This document shows positions 6,219 through 11,851 of a stretch of 11,851 nt of DNA, piece by piece. The translations under genes and the position numbers were made by a program. Source of the stretch: an uncultured Collinsella sp. (lineage in GTDB: Bacteria; Actinomycetota; Coriobacteriia; Coriobacteriales; Coriobacteriaceae); NCBI GenBank assembly GCA_900543945.1, contig UQTN01000063.1:1-11851 (forward strand), read 5' to 3'. The notes under the pieces are model-generated. The model was not told the origin of the DNA. It ran no database searches and was given only the letters and a program-made list of their open reading frames with translations. Positions within the stretch are counted from its first letter, which is position 1. Each line of letters starts with the position of its first letter.

Positions 6219-6284
6219 CCGAAGATGTGCGTATGCCTGGCTTGCATACCACGGGCCGTATAAAGGCTGCGCACCTCTCTTCGG
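6219..6284 (+). promoter_or_regulatory. Foldable interval and promoter-like element before rplN
   Basis: CCGAAGA (6219-6225) pairs with TCTTCGG (6278-6284), GTGCG (6227-6231) with CGCAC (6270-6274), and GTATGC (6231-6236) with GCATAC (6244-6249); the last two compete only for base 6231. TATAAA at 6259-6264, preceded by GGGCCG, could be a -10, giving a start near 6271. No clear -35 is seen. If that promoter is used, the new transcript begins inside the right half of the fold, so the complete structure forms only in read-through RNA from rpsQ. Confidence 0.45.
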
Positions 6285-6309
6285 TTCTTAGTTCGGAGGA
6301 ACATCTACC

Positions 6310-6678
6310 ATGATTCAGATGCAAACCATGCTGAACGTCGCCGACAACTCCGGCGCTCGCAAGATTCGCTGCATCAAGGTGCTTGGCGGTTCCAAGCGTC
6401 GTTATGCAGGCATCGGCGATGTGTTCATCGGTGCTGTCCAGGAGGCTACCCCTGGCGCCAACGTCAAGAAGAAGGACGTTGTCCGTTGCGTCGTCGTTCG
6501 CACCGTTAAGGAGATCCGCCGCAAGGATGGCTCCTACATTCGCTTTGATGAGAACGCCTGCGTTGTCATCAACAACGATGGTTCGCCCGTCGGCACCCGT
6601 ATCTTCGGGCCCGTCGCTCGCGAGCTTCGTGACAAGAAGTACATGAAGATCGTCTCGCTCGCTCCCGAGACCCTGTAG
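6310..6678 (+). CDS. rplN: 50S ribosomal protein L14 (uL14)
   Basis: L14 lies at the subunit interface and is the binding site of silencing factor RsfS. The 122-residue product has exactly the canonical length, with MIQMQTMLNVADNSGAR at the start, GDVFIGAVQEATPGANVKKKDVV in the middle and GTRIFGPVARELR (about 96-108) near the end. The ribosome binding site CGGAGGA lies at 6295-6301. In E. coli this is the first gene of the spc operon. Here the 118-bp upstream gap with a fold and a TATAAA box suggests an internal promoter at the same boundary. Confidence 0.98.
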   Translation: MIQMQTMLNVADNSGARKIRCIKVLGGSKRRYAGIGDVFIGAVQEATPGANVKKKDVVRCVVVRTVKEIRRKDGSYIRFDENACVVINNDGSPVGTRIFGPVARELRDKKYMKIVSLAPETL

Positions 6679-6691
6679 TTAGGGGAGATAT

Positions 6692-6997
6692 ATGTATATC
6701 AAGAAGGGCGATAAGGTCCAGGTTCTCTCTGGTAAGGATCGCGGCAAGCAGGGCGTTGTCCTGCGTGCTCTCCCCGCCGAGAACAAGGTCGTTGTCGAGG
6801 GCGTTTCGGTCGTCAAGAAGGCCGTCAAGCCCAACGCTGCCAACCAGCAGGGCGGCATCGTTTCGCAGGAGGCTCCCATCGACGCCTCCAACGTCAATCT
6901 CGTCTGCCCCGAGTGCGGTAAGGTTACCCGCGTCGGTCACGAGAAGGACGGCAAGAACAAGCTGCGCGTCTGCAAGAAGTGCGGCCACAAGTTCTAA
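6692..6997 (+). CDS. rplX: 50S ribosomal protein L24 (uL24), four-cysteine form
   Basis: L24 starts assembly of the large subunit. The 101-residue product begins with a KOW segment, KKGDKVQVLSGKDRGKQG (4-21), and contains the family motif GGIVSQEAPI (54-63). Residues 72-97 hold CPEC and CKKC (Cys72, Cys75, Cys94, Cys97), a pair of CXXC knuckles able to bind zinc. B. subtilis L24 has lost these cysteines at the aligned positions. The ATG follows AGGGGAG at about 6681-6687. In most bacteria rplE comes next; here an intrinsic terminator begins 26 bp after the stop. Confidence 0.97.
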   Translation: MYIKKGDKVQVLSGKDRGKQGVVLRALPAENKVVVEGVSVVKKAVKPNAANQQGGIVSQEAPIDASNVNLVCPECGKVTRVGHEKDGKNKLRVCKKCGHKF

Positions 6998-7023
6998 GCT
7001 GCCCGCAACATCAAGTTGCTAGC

Positions 7024-7057
7024 AAAGGCCCGGATGCCACGGCACCCGGGCCTTTTT
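7024..7057 (+). terminator. Intrinsic terminator of the ribosomal block
   Basis: AAAGGCCCGG (7024-7033) is the exact complement of CCGGGCCTTT (7046-7055), and the T-run reaches 7057. The inner TGCC/GGCA can extend the stem. This is a strong rho-independent terminator 26 bp after the rplX stop, showing that the transcript ends there and does not continue to rplE. Confidence 0.93.
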
Positions 7058-7112
7058 CTATCCCTACTCATTGGGGATAGACTTAAATGAGTGCCGTTGA
7101 AACGCTGGTAGC

Positions 7113-7178
7113 TGGGGACGTTCCCTTTGTGCCGGCAGTTAGGGAAGTCCCTATATGCCGGCAGTTTGGGACAGTCCT
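7113..7178. repeat. Three degenerate 26-27 bp tandem repeats (REP-like)
   Basis: TGCCGGCAGT occurs at 7130-7139 and 7156-7165. Each copy is preceded by a GGGA...TCCC half-palindrome: GGGGACGTTCCC at 7114-7125 and AGGGAAGTCCCT at 7141-7152. A third, weaker copy has GGGACAGTCC at 7168-7177. The spacing is about 27 bp. Similar GGGAC/GTCCC tracts recur at 9451-9456 and 9641-9652, suggesting a dispersed family. Confidence 0.65.
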
Positions 7179-7276
7179 TTGATGGCTGCGCCCCCCAGAG
7201 GGGTGGAGTAATACAGCCTACTCTGTCTTTTATGGCTATGGTGTTCCGTTCCTTTATGTTTCACAAGGATTGTCGC

Positions 7277-7316
7277 ATGCGCATTATCGCGCATAGACTT
7301 GCGCGATAATGCGCAT
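7277..7316. promoter_or_regulatory. Perfect 17-bp inverted repeat, candidate operator or hairpin
   Basis: ATGCGCATTATCGCGCA (7277-7293) and its exact complement (7300-7316) flank a 6-nt loop, TAGACT. There is no T-run on either side, so it is a poor terminator. It lies 142 bp upstream of the oxidoreductase, on the promoter side of an operon that encodes its own DeoR-type repressor, so an operator is plausible. GATAAT at 7305-7310 in the right arm could double as a -10. Confidence 0.6.
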
Positions 7317-7322
7317 AGCCGC

Positions 7323-7410
7323 GCAAATATCTGCCAACTATGGCTAAATAATGACCGATAAGCAAATAGACACGCAAACACGAGCAAATACGCGCGCGAT
7401 TGTGCGAATA
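7323..7410. repeat. Spaced GCAAATA-like motifs upstream of the oxidoreductase
   Basis: GCAAATA occurs at 7323-7329, 7362-7368 and 7384-7390, with variants CTAAATA (7344-7350), GCAAACA (7374-7380) and GCGAATA (7404-7410). Start-to-start distances of 21, 18, 12, 10 and 20 bp are near one or two helical turns, as expected for a protein binding one face of the DNA. The nearest candidate binder is the DeoR protein encoded downstream; this is inference. Confidence 0.5.
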
Positions 7411-7457
7411 TAGGGTTGTTTGAAATGAAGGACTTCCGATGACTTAGGAGGCACATC

Positions 7458-8537
7458 ATGGCAGATTCCAAACAGGCTCCGCTCGACGCCGAAGCAGCCG
7501 CTAAGGTGGCATTTGCCTCGGTCCAGGACAAGCCATTCCCCAACGATATTTTTACTGCCCCCGAGCTCCGCTGGGCAGTGATCGGTTGCGGTGTTATCGC
7601 CAACCAGATGGCCCAGTCTCTCGCTCTTGCCGGTCGCAAGCTTGCGGGCGTCGCCAACCGTACACTGTCCAAGGCTCAGGCTTTTGCCGAGCAGTATGGC
7701 ATCGAGAAGGTCTATGAATCGGTTGAGGACCTCTACGCCGATCCGGGCATCGACGCCGTCTATATCACCACGCCGCACAACACGCATATCACCTATCTGC
7801 GTGACGCGCTGGCCGCCGGCAAGCACGTGCTCTGCGAGAAAGCCATTACCCTCAATTCCGCTGAGCTCGACGAGGCGCGTGCCATCGCCGACGAGCACAA
7901 CGTCGTCCTCATGGACGCCACCACGGTGCTTCATATGCCCTTGTATCAAGAGCTGCGCCGTCGCATGGATGCCGGCGAGTTTGGTCGCATGAACCTCGCC
8001 CAGCTCAACTTTGGTAGCTACAAGGAGTACGGCGATCTGACCAATCGCTTCTACAACCGCAACCTTGCTGGCGGTGCCATGCTCGACATTGGCGTGTATG
8101 CCCTGTCCGTCATGCGTCTCTTTATGGCAAGCCAGCCCGCTGAGGTCGTTTCACTGGGCAACACCTGTGAGACCGGTGTTGACGTTGCGGGCGGCATCGT
8201 CTGCCGTAATGCCGAACAGCAGCTGGGCGTGGTGAGCCTTACGCTCCACTCCAAGCAGCCCAAGCGCTCGATCATTAGCTTCGACAAGTGTTATATCGAG
8301 GTCAACGAATATCCGCGTGCCGATCACGCGACCATCGTGTGGACTGCCGACGGCCACCGCGAGGAGGTCCACGCTGGCACCGAGGCCTACGCACTGTGCT
8401 ACGAGATGGCCGATCTTGAGAAGGCCGTTGCCGGCGACGACTCTAAGCGTGAGCTTCTGGGCTATGCTTCTGATGTTATGGAGCTGATGACCAAGCTACG
8501 CGCCGACTGGGGAGTCGTGTACCCCGAGGAGGAGTAA
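7458..8537 (+). CDS. Gfo/Idh/MocA family NAD(P)-dependent oxidoreductase
   Basis: The 359-residue protein has the two-domain layout of this family. After about 37 extra N-terminal residues comes a Rossmann fold with WAVIGCGVIA (39-48), which binds the dinucleotide, then TTPHNTH (104-110) and CEKAI (126-130), the family's EKP-like motif with K128 as likely catalytic lysine. The C-terminal substrate domain has GGAMLDIGVYAL (205-216), with D210 and a tyrosine where many sugar dehydrogenases have histidine. That pattern resembles dihydrodiol/xylose dehydrogenase-type members. The substrate is probably a sugar, polyol or related compound but cannot be specified. The ATG follows AGGAGG at 7446-7451. 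It is followed 3 bp later by a DeoR regulator, probably in one operon. No export signal is seen. Confidence 0.9.
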   Translation: MADSKQAPLDAEAAAKVAFASVQDKPFPNDIFTAPELRWAVIGCGVIANQMAQSLALAGRKLAGVANRTLSKAQAFAEQYGIEKVYESVEDLYADPGIDAVYITTPHNTHITYLRDALAAGKHVLCEKAITLNSAELDEARAIADEHNVVLMDATTVLHMPLYQELRRRMDAGEFGRMNLAQLNFGSYKEYGDLTNRFYNRNLAGGAMLDIGVYALSVMRLFMASQPAEVVSLGNTCETGVDVAGGIVCRNAEQQLGVVSLTLHSKQPKRSIISFDKCYIEVNEYPRADHATIVWTADGHREEVHAGTEAYALCYEMADLEKAVAGDDSKRELLGYASDVMELMTKLRADWGVVYPEEE

Positions 8538-8540
8538 GCG

Positions 8541-9287
8541 ATGCTAGCGGAAGATAGGCTCAACGCGATCGTGTCGATGGTTCAGCAGACCGGCTCGGTT
8601 ACCGTGCCGGAGCTTGCCGAAGCCCTGGGCGTGACGGCGTCTACCATTCGGCGCGACCTGCAGACGCTCGACCGAGCACACCGTATCGCCAAGGTGCACG
8701 GAGGCGCGACAAGTCTGGAGCGCGCGCACGTGACGCGCGACCTAACGCTTAATGAGCGCAGCGACCTCCATAACGACGACAAGGAGCGTATCTGCGCCCG
8801 TGCGGCGGCGCTGGTAGAGCCCGAGAGCTTTGTGTACATCGATTCGGGTTCGACGACGCTCAGGCTCATCGAGCATCTTCCGCATCTCGAAGGGGTCACC
8901 TATGTGACTGATTCCGTGCTCCATGCTCAGCATCTCGCTTTGCGCGGCATGCGTACCGTGGTGCTGGGCGGCGAGCTCAAACCCGAGACCGAGGCGCTCG
9001 TTGGCCCCGATGCCTTGGCAACTCTAGACCGCTACAACTTCAACTGCGGCTTTTGGGGCTCTAACGGCATTGCCGCCGAGCAGGGCTTCACGGCGCCCGA
9101 TATCGAGGAGGCACAGGTCAAGCGCATCTCGATGCGCCATACGGCCAAACGCTTCGTAATCTCTGATGCCAGCAAATTTGGCATGGTGGCACCCGTCAAG
9201 TTCGCGGACTTCCGTGACGCAACGATTATTACCGCAGGCGATGTCCCTGCCAAGTACCGGGCAATGGACAACGTCGTCACGGTCTAG
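8541..9287 (+). CDS. DeoR/GlpR family transcriptional regulator
   Basis: The 248-residue product is a typical DeoR-family repressor. The N-terminal winged helix-turn-helix (about 5-57) includes the recognition helix VTASTIRRDLQTL (31-43) and VHGGA (52-56). The C-terminal sensor domain, related to phosphosugar isomerases, has DSGSTT (101-106), FWGSNGI (171-177, usually F-L-G-A-N-G) and SDASKFG (208-214). Such proteins usually repress sugar-use operons and are released by a phosphorylated sugar. The ATG is 3 bp after the oxidoreductase stop, and its ribosome binding site GAGGAGGAG (8526-8534) is inside that gene. It probably controls its own operon through the inverted repeat or the GCAAATA motifs upstream. 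No kinase or transporter accompanies the pair. Confidence 0.93.
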   Translation: MLAEDRLNAIVSMVQQTGSVTVPELAEALGVTASTIRRDLQTLDRAHRIAKVHGGATSLERAHVTRDLTLNERSDLHNDDKERICARAAALVEPESFVYIDSGSTTLRLIEHLPHLEGVTYVTDSVLHAQHLALRGMRTVVLGGELKPETEALVGPDALATLDRYNFNCGFWGSNGIAAEQGFTAPDIEEAQVKRISMRHTAKRFVISDASKFGMVAPVKFADFRDATIITAGDVPAKYRAMDNVVTV

Positions 9288-9327
9288 CGGCGGGGCAAGG
9301 TCAAAACCATTTAGTTTTCTCAATAGA

Positions 9328-9362
9328 AAAGCGGCAACGTCCATCACGGGCGTCGCCGCTTT
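9328..9362 (+). terminator. Intrinsic terminator after the DeoR gene
   Basis: AAAGCGGC (9328-9335) pairs with GCCGCTTT (9355-9362), and ACG (9337-9339) with CGT (9351-9353) after one mismatch. The trailing T-run is short (CTTTCGTTGTCT), so efficiency may be moderate. It begins 40 bp after the DeoR stop and fits the end of the oxidoreductase/DeoR transcript. Confidence 0.8.
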
Positions 9363-9379
9363 CGTTGTCTGCCGGTTTG

Positions 9380-9596
9380 TCTAAGTCTGTAACAACTGGA
9401 CCGTTAAAAGTGGGCTAGGTGTTACAGATCGAGATACTTACGAACCGCGCCGTCCCTTTGTCTCAATCTGTAACATCTGGGACTGATTTTGCCGAGTTAC
9501 TGTTACAGATTGAGATTATTCCCTTGAGGGGATTCGAATGTCTCGATCTGTAACAGATAGACCGCAAAATGGGCTTCAGCTGTTACAGATCGAGAT
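9380..9596. repeat. Array of three palindromic units, 80-81 bp period
   Basis: Each unit is a 15-bp arm, a 25-bp loop and the complementary arm. Unit 1 is 9380-9394/9420-9434 (three mismatches between arms), unit 2 is 9461-9475/9501-9515 (perfect), unit 3 is 9541-9555/9581-9595 (perfect). The arms read TCTCRATCTGTAACA and its complement. Units 2 and 3 differ by a compensatory change: A9465-T9511 against G9545-C9591. Loops 1 and 3 share GACCG, AAAA and TGGGCT, while loop 2 matches better as its reverse complement, so orientation may alternate. The array fills most of the gap between two convergent genes. It resembles bacterial interspersed palindromic (REP/BIME-type) elements. There is no coding potential. 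Confidence 0.9.
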
Positions 9597-9625
9597 GTTT
9601 GGGAATCCGGCAGGGCCATCGCGGC

Positions 9626-9665
9626 AAAACCACCACAAAGGTGCCTGTCCCCTTTGTGGTGGTTT
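9626..9665 (-). terminator. Intrinsic terminator of the rluA-family gene, REP-like hairpin
   Basis: AAACCACCACAAAGG (9627-9641) is the exact complement of 9651-9665, around the 9-nt loop TGCCTGTCC. Read on the minus strand the 15-bp stem ends in TTTT (9629-9626), giving a good terminator. The stem begins inside the gene's TAA stop codon (9664-9666), which is unusually close. The sequence resembles dispersed GGTGCCTGTCCCC-type intergenic repeats I recall from various bacteria, so a mobile repeat may have been recruited as terminator. Confidence 0.8.
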
Positions 9666-10323
9666 AGGGCTCCCAGGGGCAAGGGGCTTCGATGTGGATG
9701 TGCTCGCCGGTTACGGGATGCGTAAAGGACACGCTGTGGGCATGGAGCATGAGGCCGCAGGGGCGCGGCGTTCCGTACAGGTCGTCGCCAACCAGGGGAT
9801 GATGCTCGCTTGCCAGGTGCACGCGAATCTGATGCTTGCGGCCGGTGAGCAGCTCGACATCAATATACGAGCGCGTGGGCAGGCCTCGACGGCTCTTAAG
9901 ACGCTTGAGCACCTTTACGCGTGTTTGAGACGGCTTGCCGCTGGCGCCGACGCGCATCTTGCGACTGTCGTGACGGTCGCGGGCGATGGGCTTGTCGATG
10001 AGCTTTTCGTTCCAGTCGATCTTGCCCTCGGCCAGCGCCAGGTAGTGCTTTTCGAACGCGTGGTCGATGATCATCTGGTCAAAGGCGGGCTGCGTCTGCT
10101 TGTCGAGTGAGAACAGCACCACGCCGGTGGTGTCACGGTCCAAGCGGTTGAGCGGCTGCATGTCGGTCGCGGCAAAGCCGTCGCCCATCGCCAGCAGCAG
10201 GTCGCTGGCGTAGTCGGTGAGTGTACGCTCGCCGGTGCCATCGCCGTGGACGATCATACCGGCAGGCTTGTCGATGGCCATGAGCCAGGCGTCGCAGTAG
10301 AGGACTTGAGGTTCTTCGTTCAC
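9664..10323 (-). CDS. RluA family pseudouridine synthase
   Basis: The 219-residue product is a catalytic domain without the N-terminal S4 domain found in RluC and RluD, like the shorter RluA/TruC-type enzymes that convert uridine to pseudouridine in rRNA or tRNA. Visible motifs are DKPAGMIVH (18-26), NRLDRDTTG (59-67) with D62 as catalytic aspartate, TGRKHQIRVHL (160-170), GDDLYG (179-184) and LHAHSVSFTHP (193-203). The usual histidine of HRLD is asparagine here. The start is GTG at 10323-10321, preceded on the minus strand by GAAAGG (10336-10331). It lies 15 bp downstream of the U32 gene and is probably co-transcribed with it. The modified position cannot be assigned from sequence. Confidence 0.92.
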   Translation of the reverse strand: MNEEPQVLYCDAWLMAIDKPAGMIVHGDGTGERTLTDYASDLLLAMGDGFAATDMQPLNRLDRDTTGVVLFSLDKQTQPAFDQMIIDHAFEKHYLALAEGKIDWNEKLIDKPIARDRHDSRKMRVGASGKPSQTRVKVLKRLKSRRGLPTRSYIDVELLTGRKHQIRVHLASEHHPLVGDDLYGTPRPCGLMLHAHSVSFTHPVTGEHIHIEAPCPWEP

Positions 10324-10338
10324 GTGTAAGCCTTTCAG

Positions 10339-11851
10339 TTAGCTGATTCCGACAAACATGCAGCCCGAGGTCGCCCCGCGTAGGCGGGCGGCGGGCTTGC
10401 GACCGGCCTGCGCGGCCTCGACGGCGCGACGGACGCGGGCGACGGCACGGCCCACCTCATCCGTCTCGAGCAGCGTTCCGTCCACCATGAGACGGCGCAC
10501 GCCGGCGTCGAGCAGCTGTGGAACCTGCGGTGTGAGGTCGATGGGGTAGGCGTCGTACAGGCGAGAGCGGCCGTGGATGTCGGTGCGGACGGGCATGACC
10601 TTTCCGTCGATATTCTTGAGCGAGAGCTTACGGGCACGCAGGCGGCAGTTGGCGCAATCGTGGATACAGCCGTTGGCAACCTGTAGAATGCAATGCTCGC
10701 TTGTCATGACGCGCGGACGGCCAAAGACGGTGATGCCCAGAGCCGCGGGCGCGGCGGCGCCGAGCGAGACAATCTCGTCGAGCGTGATCTCGGGCGAGAG
10801 CCAAAACGCGCCGGCTCCGCGCTCGGCGAGTGCCTCCATGCAGGGCGCGTTGTGCACCGGCAGGCAAGAGCGAATCTCGGCCGTGGCGCCAACCTGGGCG
10901 GCCAGGGCAAGCTCGGAGATATTGCCGACGGCGACGGTGGCCCCGGCATTGATCCAGGGATCGACGCGCTCGTGGTCGACGGCGCGGCAGACCTCGTCGA
11001 GTACGGGCACGACGCCCTGCTCAAATGCATCGGCAGGGGAGAGTCCGACAGCCTCGAGCGCGTCGGTGGTCATATAGATGCGCGTGGCGCCCTCGGCGCG
11101 AGCTGCCTCGGCGGCTTCGAGCGTGGTGACGGCGGCGCAAATCTGCGGCTCATCGCGGTAATGCTCGGGCATGGCGCGCGTACATTTGTCGAGCACTGGC
11201 AACTCGAGTGTTTTCGCGCGCTCCTCGTACGGCGCCAGAATGGCCTCTTCCAGCGCCTTGCAAGCGGCGGCGCGCACCTTATGTACGGCGGAGAAACCCA
11301 TGCCACAGCCCTCATCGAGCGCCACCTCAAAGCTCGCAGCCTCAAAGGGAGAGGAACCCATGCGGCCGACGTGCTCAACCAGGTCTGCCGCCTCGACGGC
11401 GCGGGTCTTGGCGGCCTCGACGGTGAAGCCCGTGGCGGCGGCGGTGAGCGTGGGGTTGTCACAGCAGGTGAGTGTGACGGTAAACGGCTCGCCCAGGCGC
11501 GCCACGACGGACACATCAACAGCTCGGCGGCGCAGCACATCGCGCTTGAGCGCGGCGCCGGCGGCGTCGATGGCACACTGGCTGCGAATCACGCGGACGC
11601 GGCAGCCCTCGGGCATGCTACGGGGCACGCGACACTCGATAACATCGCCGGCAGCGGCATCATCGGCGGCGATGGTGGTCAGGAATTGGTCGAACTCATC
11701 GTCGTGGCGAAGCTCCAGCAGGTCGCCCTTGCCCACGGGCTCAAACAACTCAATGCGGGCGATGGCGGCGCGGCGACGGCGGTCGTCGGGCTTGAGGCCG
11801 CGCACATCGCGGTTGGCCAGGCGGCTGCCCAGCACCGTGCCCACGATCTGG
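10339..11851 (-). CDS. Peptidase U32 family protein, 5' end outside window (partial)
   Basis: The frame is open to the right edge, so at least the last 503 residues of a larger protein are present. A GTG at 11844 is in frame but sits within continuing sequence (Q-I before it) and is probably internal. Counting from that GTG, the C-terminal U32 segment is clear: FGRPRVMTSEHCILQ (374-388) followed by Cys393, Cys397 and Cys400, and TDIHGRSRLYDAYPIDL (421-437). Cys385, 393, 397 and 400 could hold an iron-sulfur cluster, as known for several U32 proteins. The preceding 350 residues look like the insert region of the long U32 forms such as RlhA. Long U32 proteins act in rRNA or tRNA hydroxylation; true peptidase activity is doubtful. 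The TAA stop lies 15 bp before the pseudouridine synthase start. Confidence 0.88.
   Translation of the reverse strand, partial: QIVGTVLGSRLANRDVRGLKPDDRRRRAAIARIELFEPVGKGDLLELRHDDEFDQFLTTIAADDAAAGDVIECRVPRSMPEGCRVRVIRSQCAIDAAGAALKRDVLRRRAVDVSVVARLGEPFTVTLTCCDNPTLTAAATGFTVEAAKTRAVEAADLVEHVGRMGSSPFEAASFEVALDEGCGMGFSAVHKVRAAACKALEEAILAPYEERAKTLELPVLDKCTRAMPEHYRDEPQICAAVTTLEAAEAARAEGATRIYMTTDALEAVGLSPADAFEQGVVPVLDEVCRAVDHERVDPWINAGATVAVGNISELALAAQVGATAEIRSCLPVHNAPCMEALAERGAGAFWLSPEITLDEIVSLGAAAPAALGITVFGRPRVMTSEHCILQVANGCIHDCANCRLRARKLSLKNIDGKVMPVRTDIHGRSRLYDAYPIDLTPQVPQLLDAGVRRLMVDGTLLETDEVGRAVARVRRAVEAAQAGRKPAARLRGATSGCMFVGIS

Larger units (their letters stand above)
6998..7457. other. 460-bp gene-free interval between rplX and the oxidoreductase
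   Basis: After the rplX terminator there is a second small hairpin (CTATCCC 7058-7064 with GGGATAG 7074-7080). Next come three degenerate repeats (7113-7178), a GC-rich foldable stretch bounded by GGCTG (7184-7188) and CAGCC (7214-7218), a perfect 17-bp inverted repeat (7277-7316), and spaced GCAAATA-like motifs (7323-7410). The small frames that cross it do not look coding. No sigma-70 promoter with good spacing could be picked out, although the downstream operon must start here. Confidence 0.75.

Noticed and set aside
7127..7309. A 60-residue plus-strand frame between rplX and the oxidoreductase
   Set aside because: It runs through the degenerate repeats and one arm of the 17-bp inverted repeat, with no ribosome binding site and no recognisable protein.
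7151..7672. Minus-strand frame of 173 residues over the intergenic repeats and the oxidoreductase start
   Set aside because: Half of it is antisense to the oxidoreductase and half is translated repeat DNA; no start signal or family resemblance.
9380..9596. Regular repeats could be read as a CRISPR array
   Set aside because: Repeats come as inverted pairs with conserved, not unique, loops; the period is 80 bp, only three units exist, and no cas gene is present.
9538..10110. Long plus-strand open frame antisense to the pseudouridine synthase
   Set aside because: It lies opposite a clearly conserved gene, starts inside the palindromic array, has no ribosome binding site and resembles no family.
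11842..11844. GTG as the true start of the U32 gene
   Set aside because: The frame stays open to the window edge and the protein would lack the N-terminal U32 domain, so it is most likely an internal valine.

Overview
The window looks like a chromosomal segment of a Coriobacteriia actinobacterium, most like Collinsella. This is inferred from the moderately high GC, strong C/G-ending codon bias in the ribosomal genes, AGGAGG-type ribosome binding sites, the style of the ribosomal proteins, and intergenic repeats that resemble ones I remember from that genus. No search was run, so the genus is tentative.

Layout. Bases 1-761 carry the 3' end of an unrecognised gene and a histidine phosphatase. 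Bases 762-1211 have no gene but hold a 151-bp near-palindrome with perfect 41-bp arms, a promoter-like box and a foldable leader. Bases 1212-6997 are a ribosomal protein block on the plus strand in canonical order: rplC, rplD, rplW, rplB, rpsS, rplV, rpsC, rplP, rpmC, rpsQ, rplN, rplX. Two internal gaps (2794-2972 before rplB and 6192-6309 before rplN) contain foldable RNA and promoter-like elements. They divide the block into rplCDW, rplB-rpsQ and rplN-rplX. The block lacks rpsJ at the front, and a strong terminator at 7024-7057 ends it after rplX, where rplE would normally follow.

Bases 6998-7457 form a gene-free interval with three degenerate copies of a 26-27 bp repeat, a perfect 17-bp inverted repeat and spaced GCAAATA-like motifs. 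They precede a two-gene unit of a Gfo/Idh/MocA oxidoreductase and a DeoR-family regulator, which ends at a terminator near 9328-9362. Bases 9363-9625 hold three palindromic units at an 80-81 bp period between convergent genes. From 9664 to the right edge, on the minus strand, lie an RluA-family pseudouridine synthase and, upstream of it, a U32-family protein whose 5' end is outside the window. They probably form one operon.

The dominant theme is translation: structural ribosomal proteins plus two probable RNA-modification enzymes. The oxidoreductase/DeoR pair is a separate metabolic unit whose substrate cannot be read from the sequence. I found no convincing new multi-gene system. The most unusual material is non-coding: the palindromic array, the 41-bp-arm palindrome, a 26-nt box shared by rplC and rplB, and the candidate leader RNAs.
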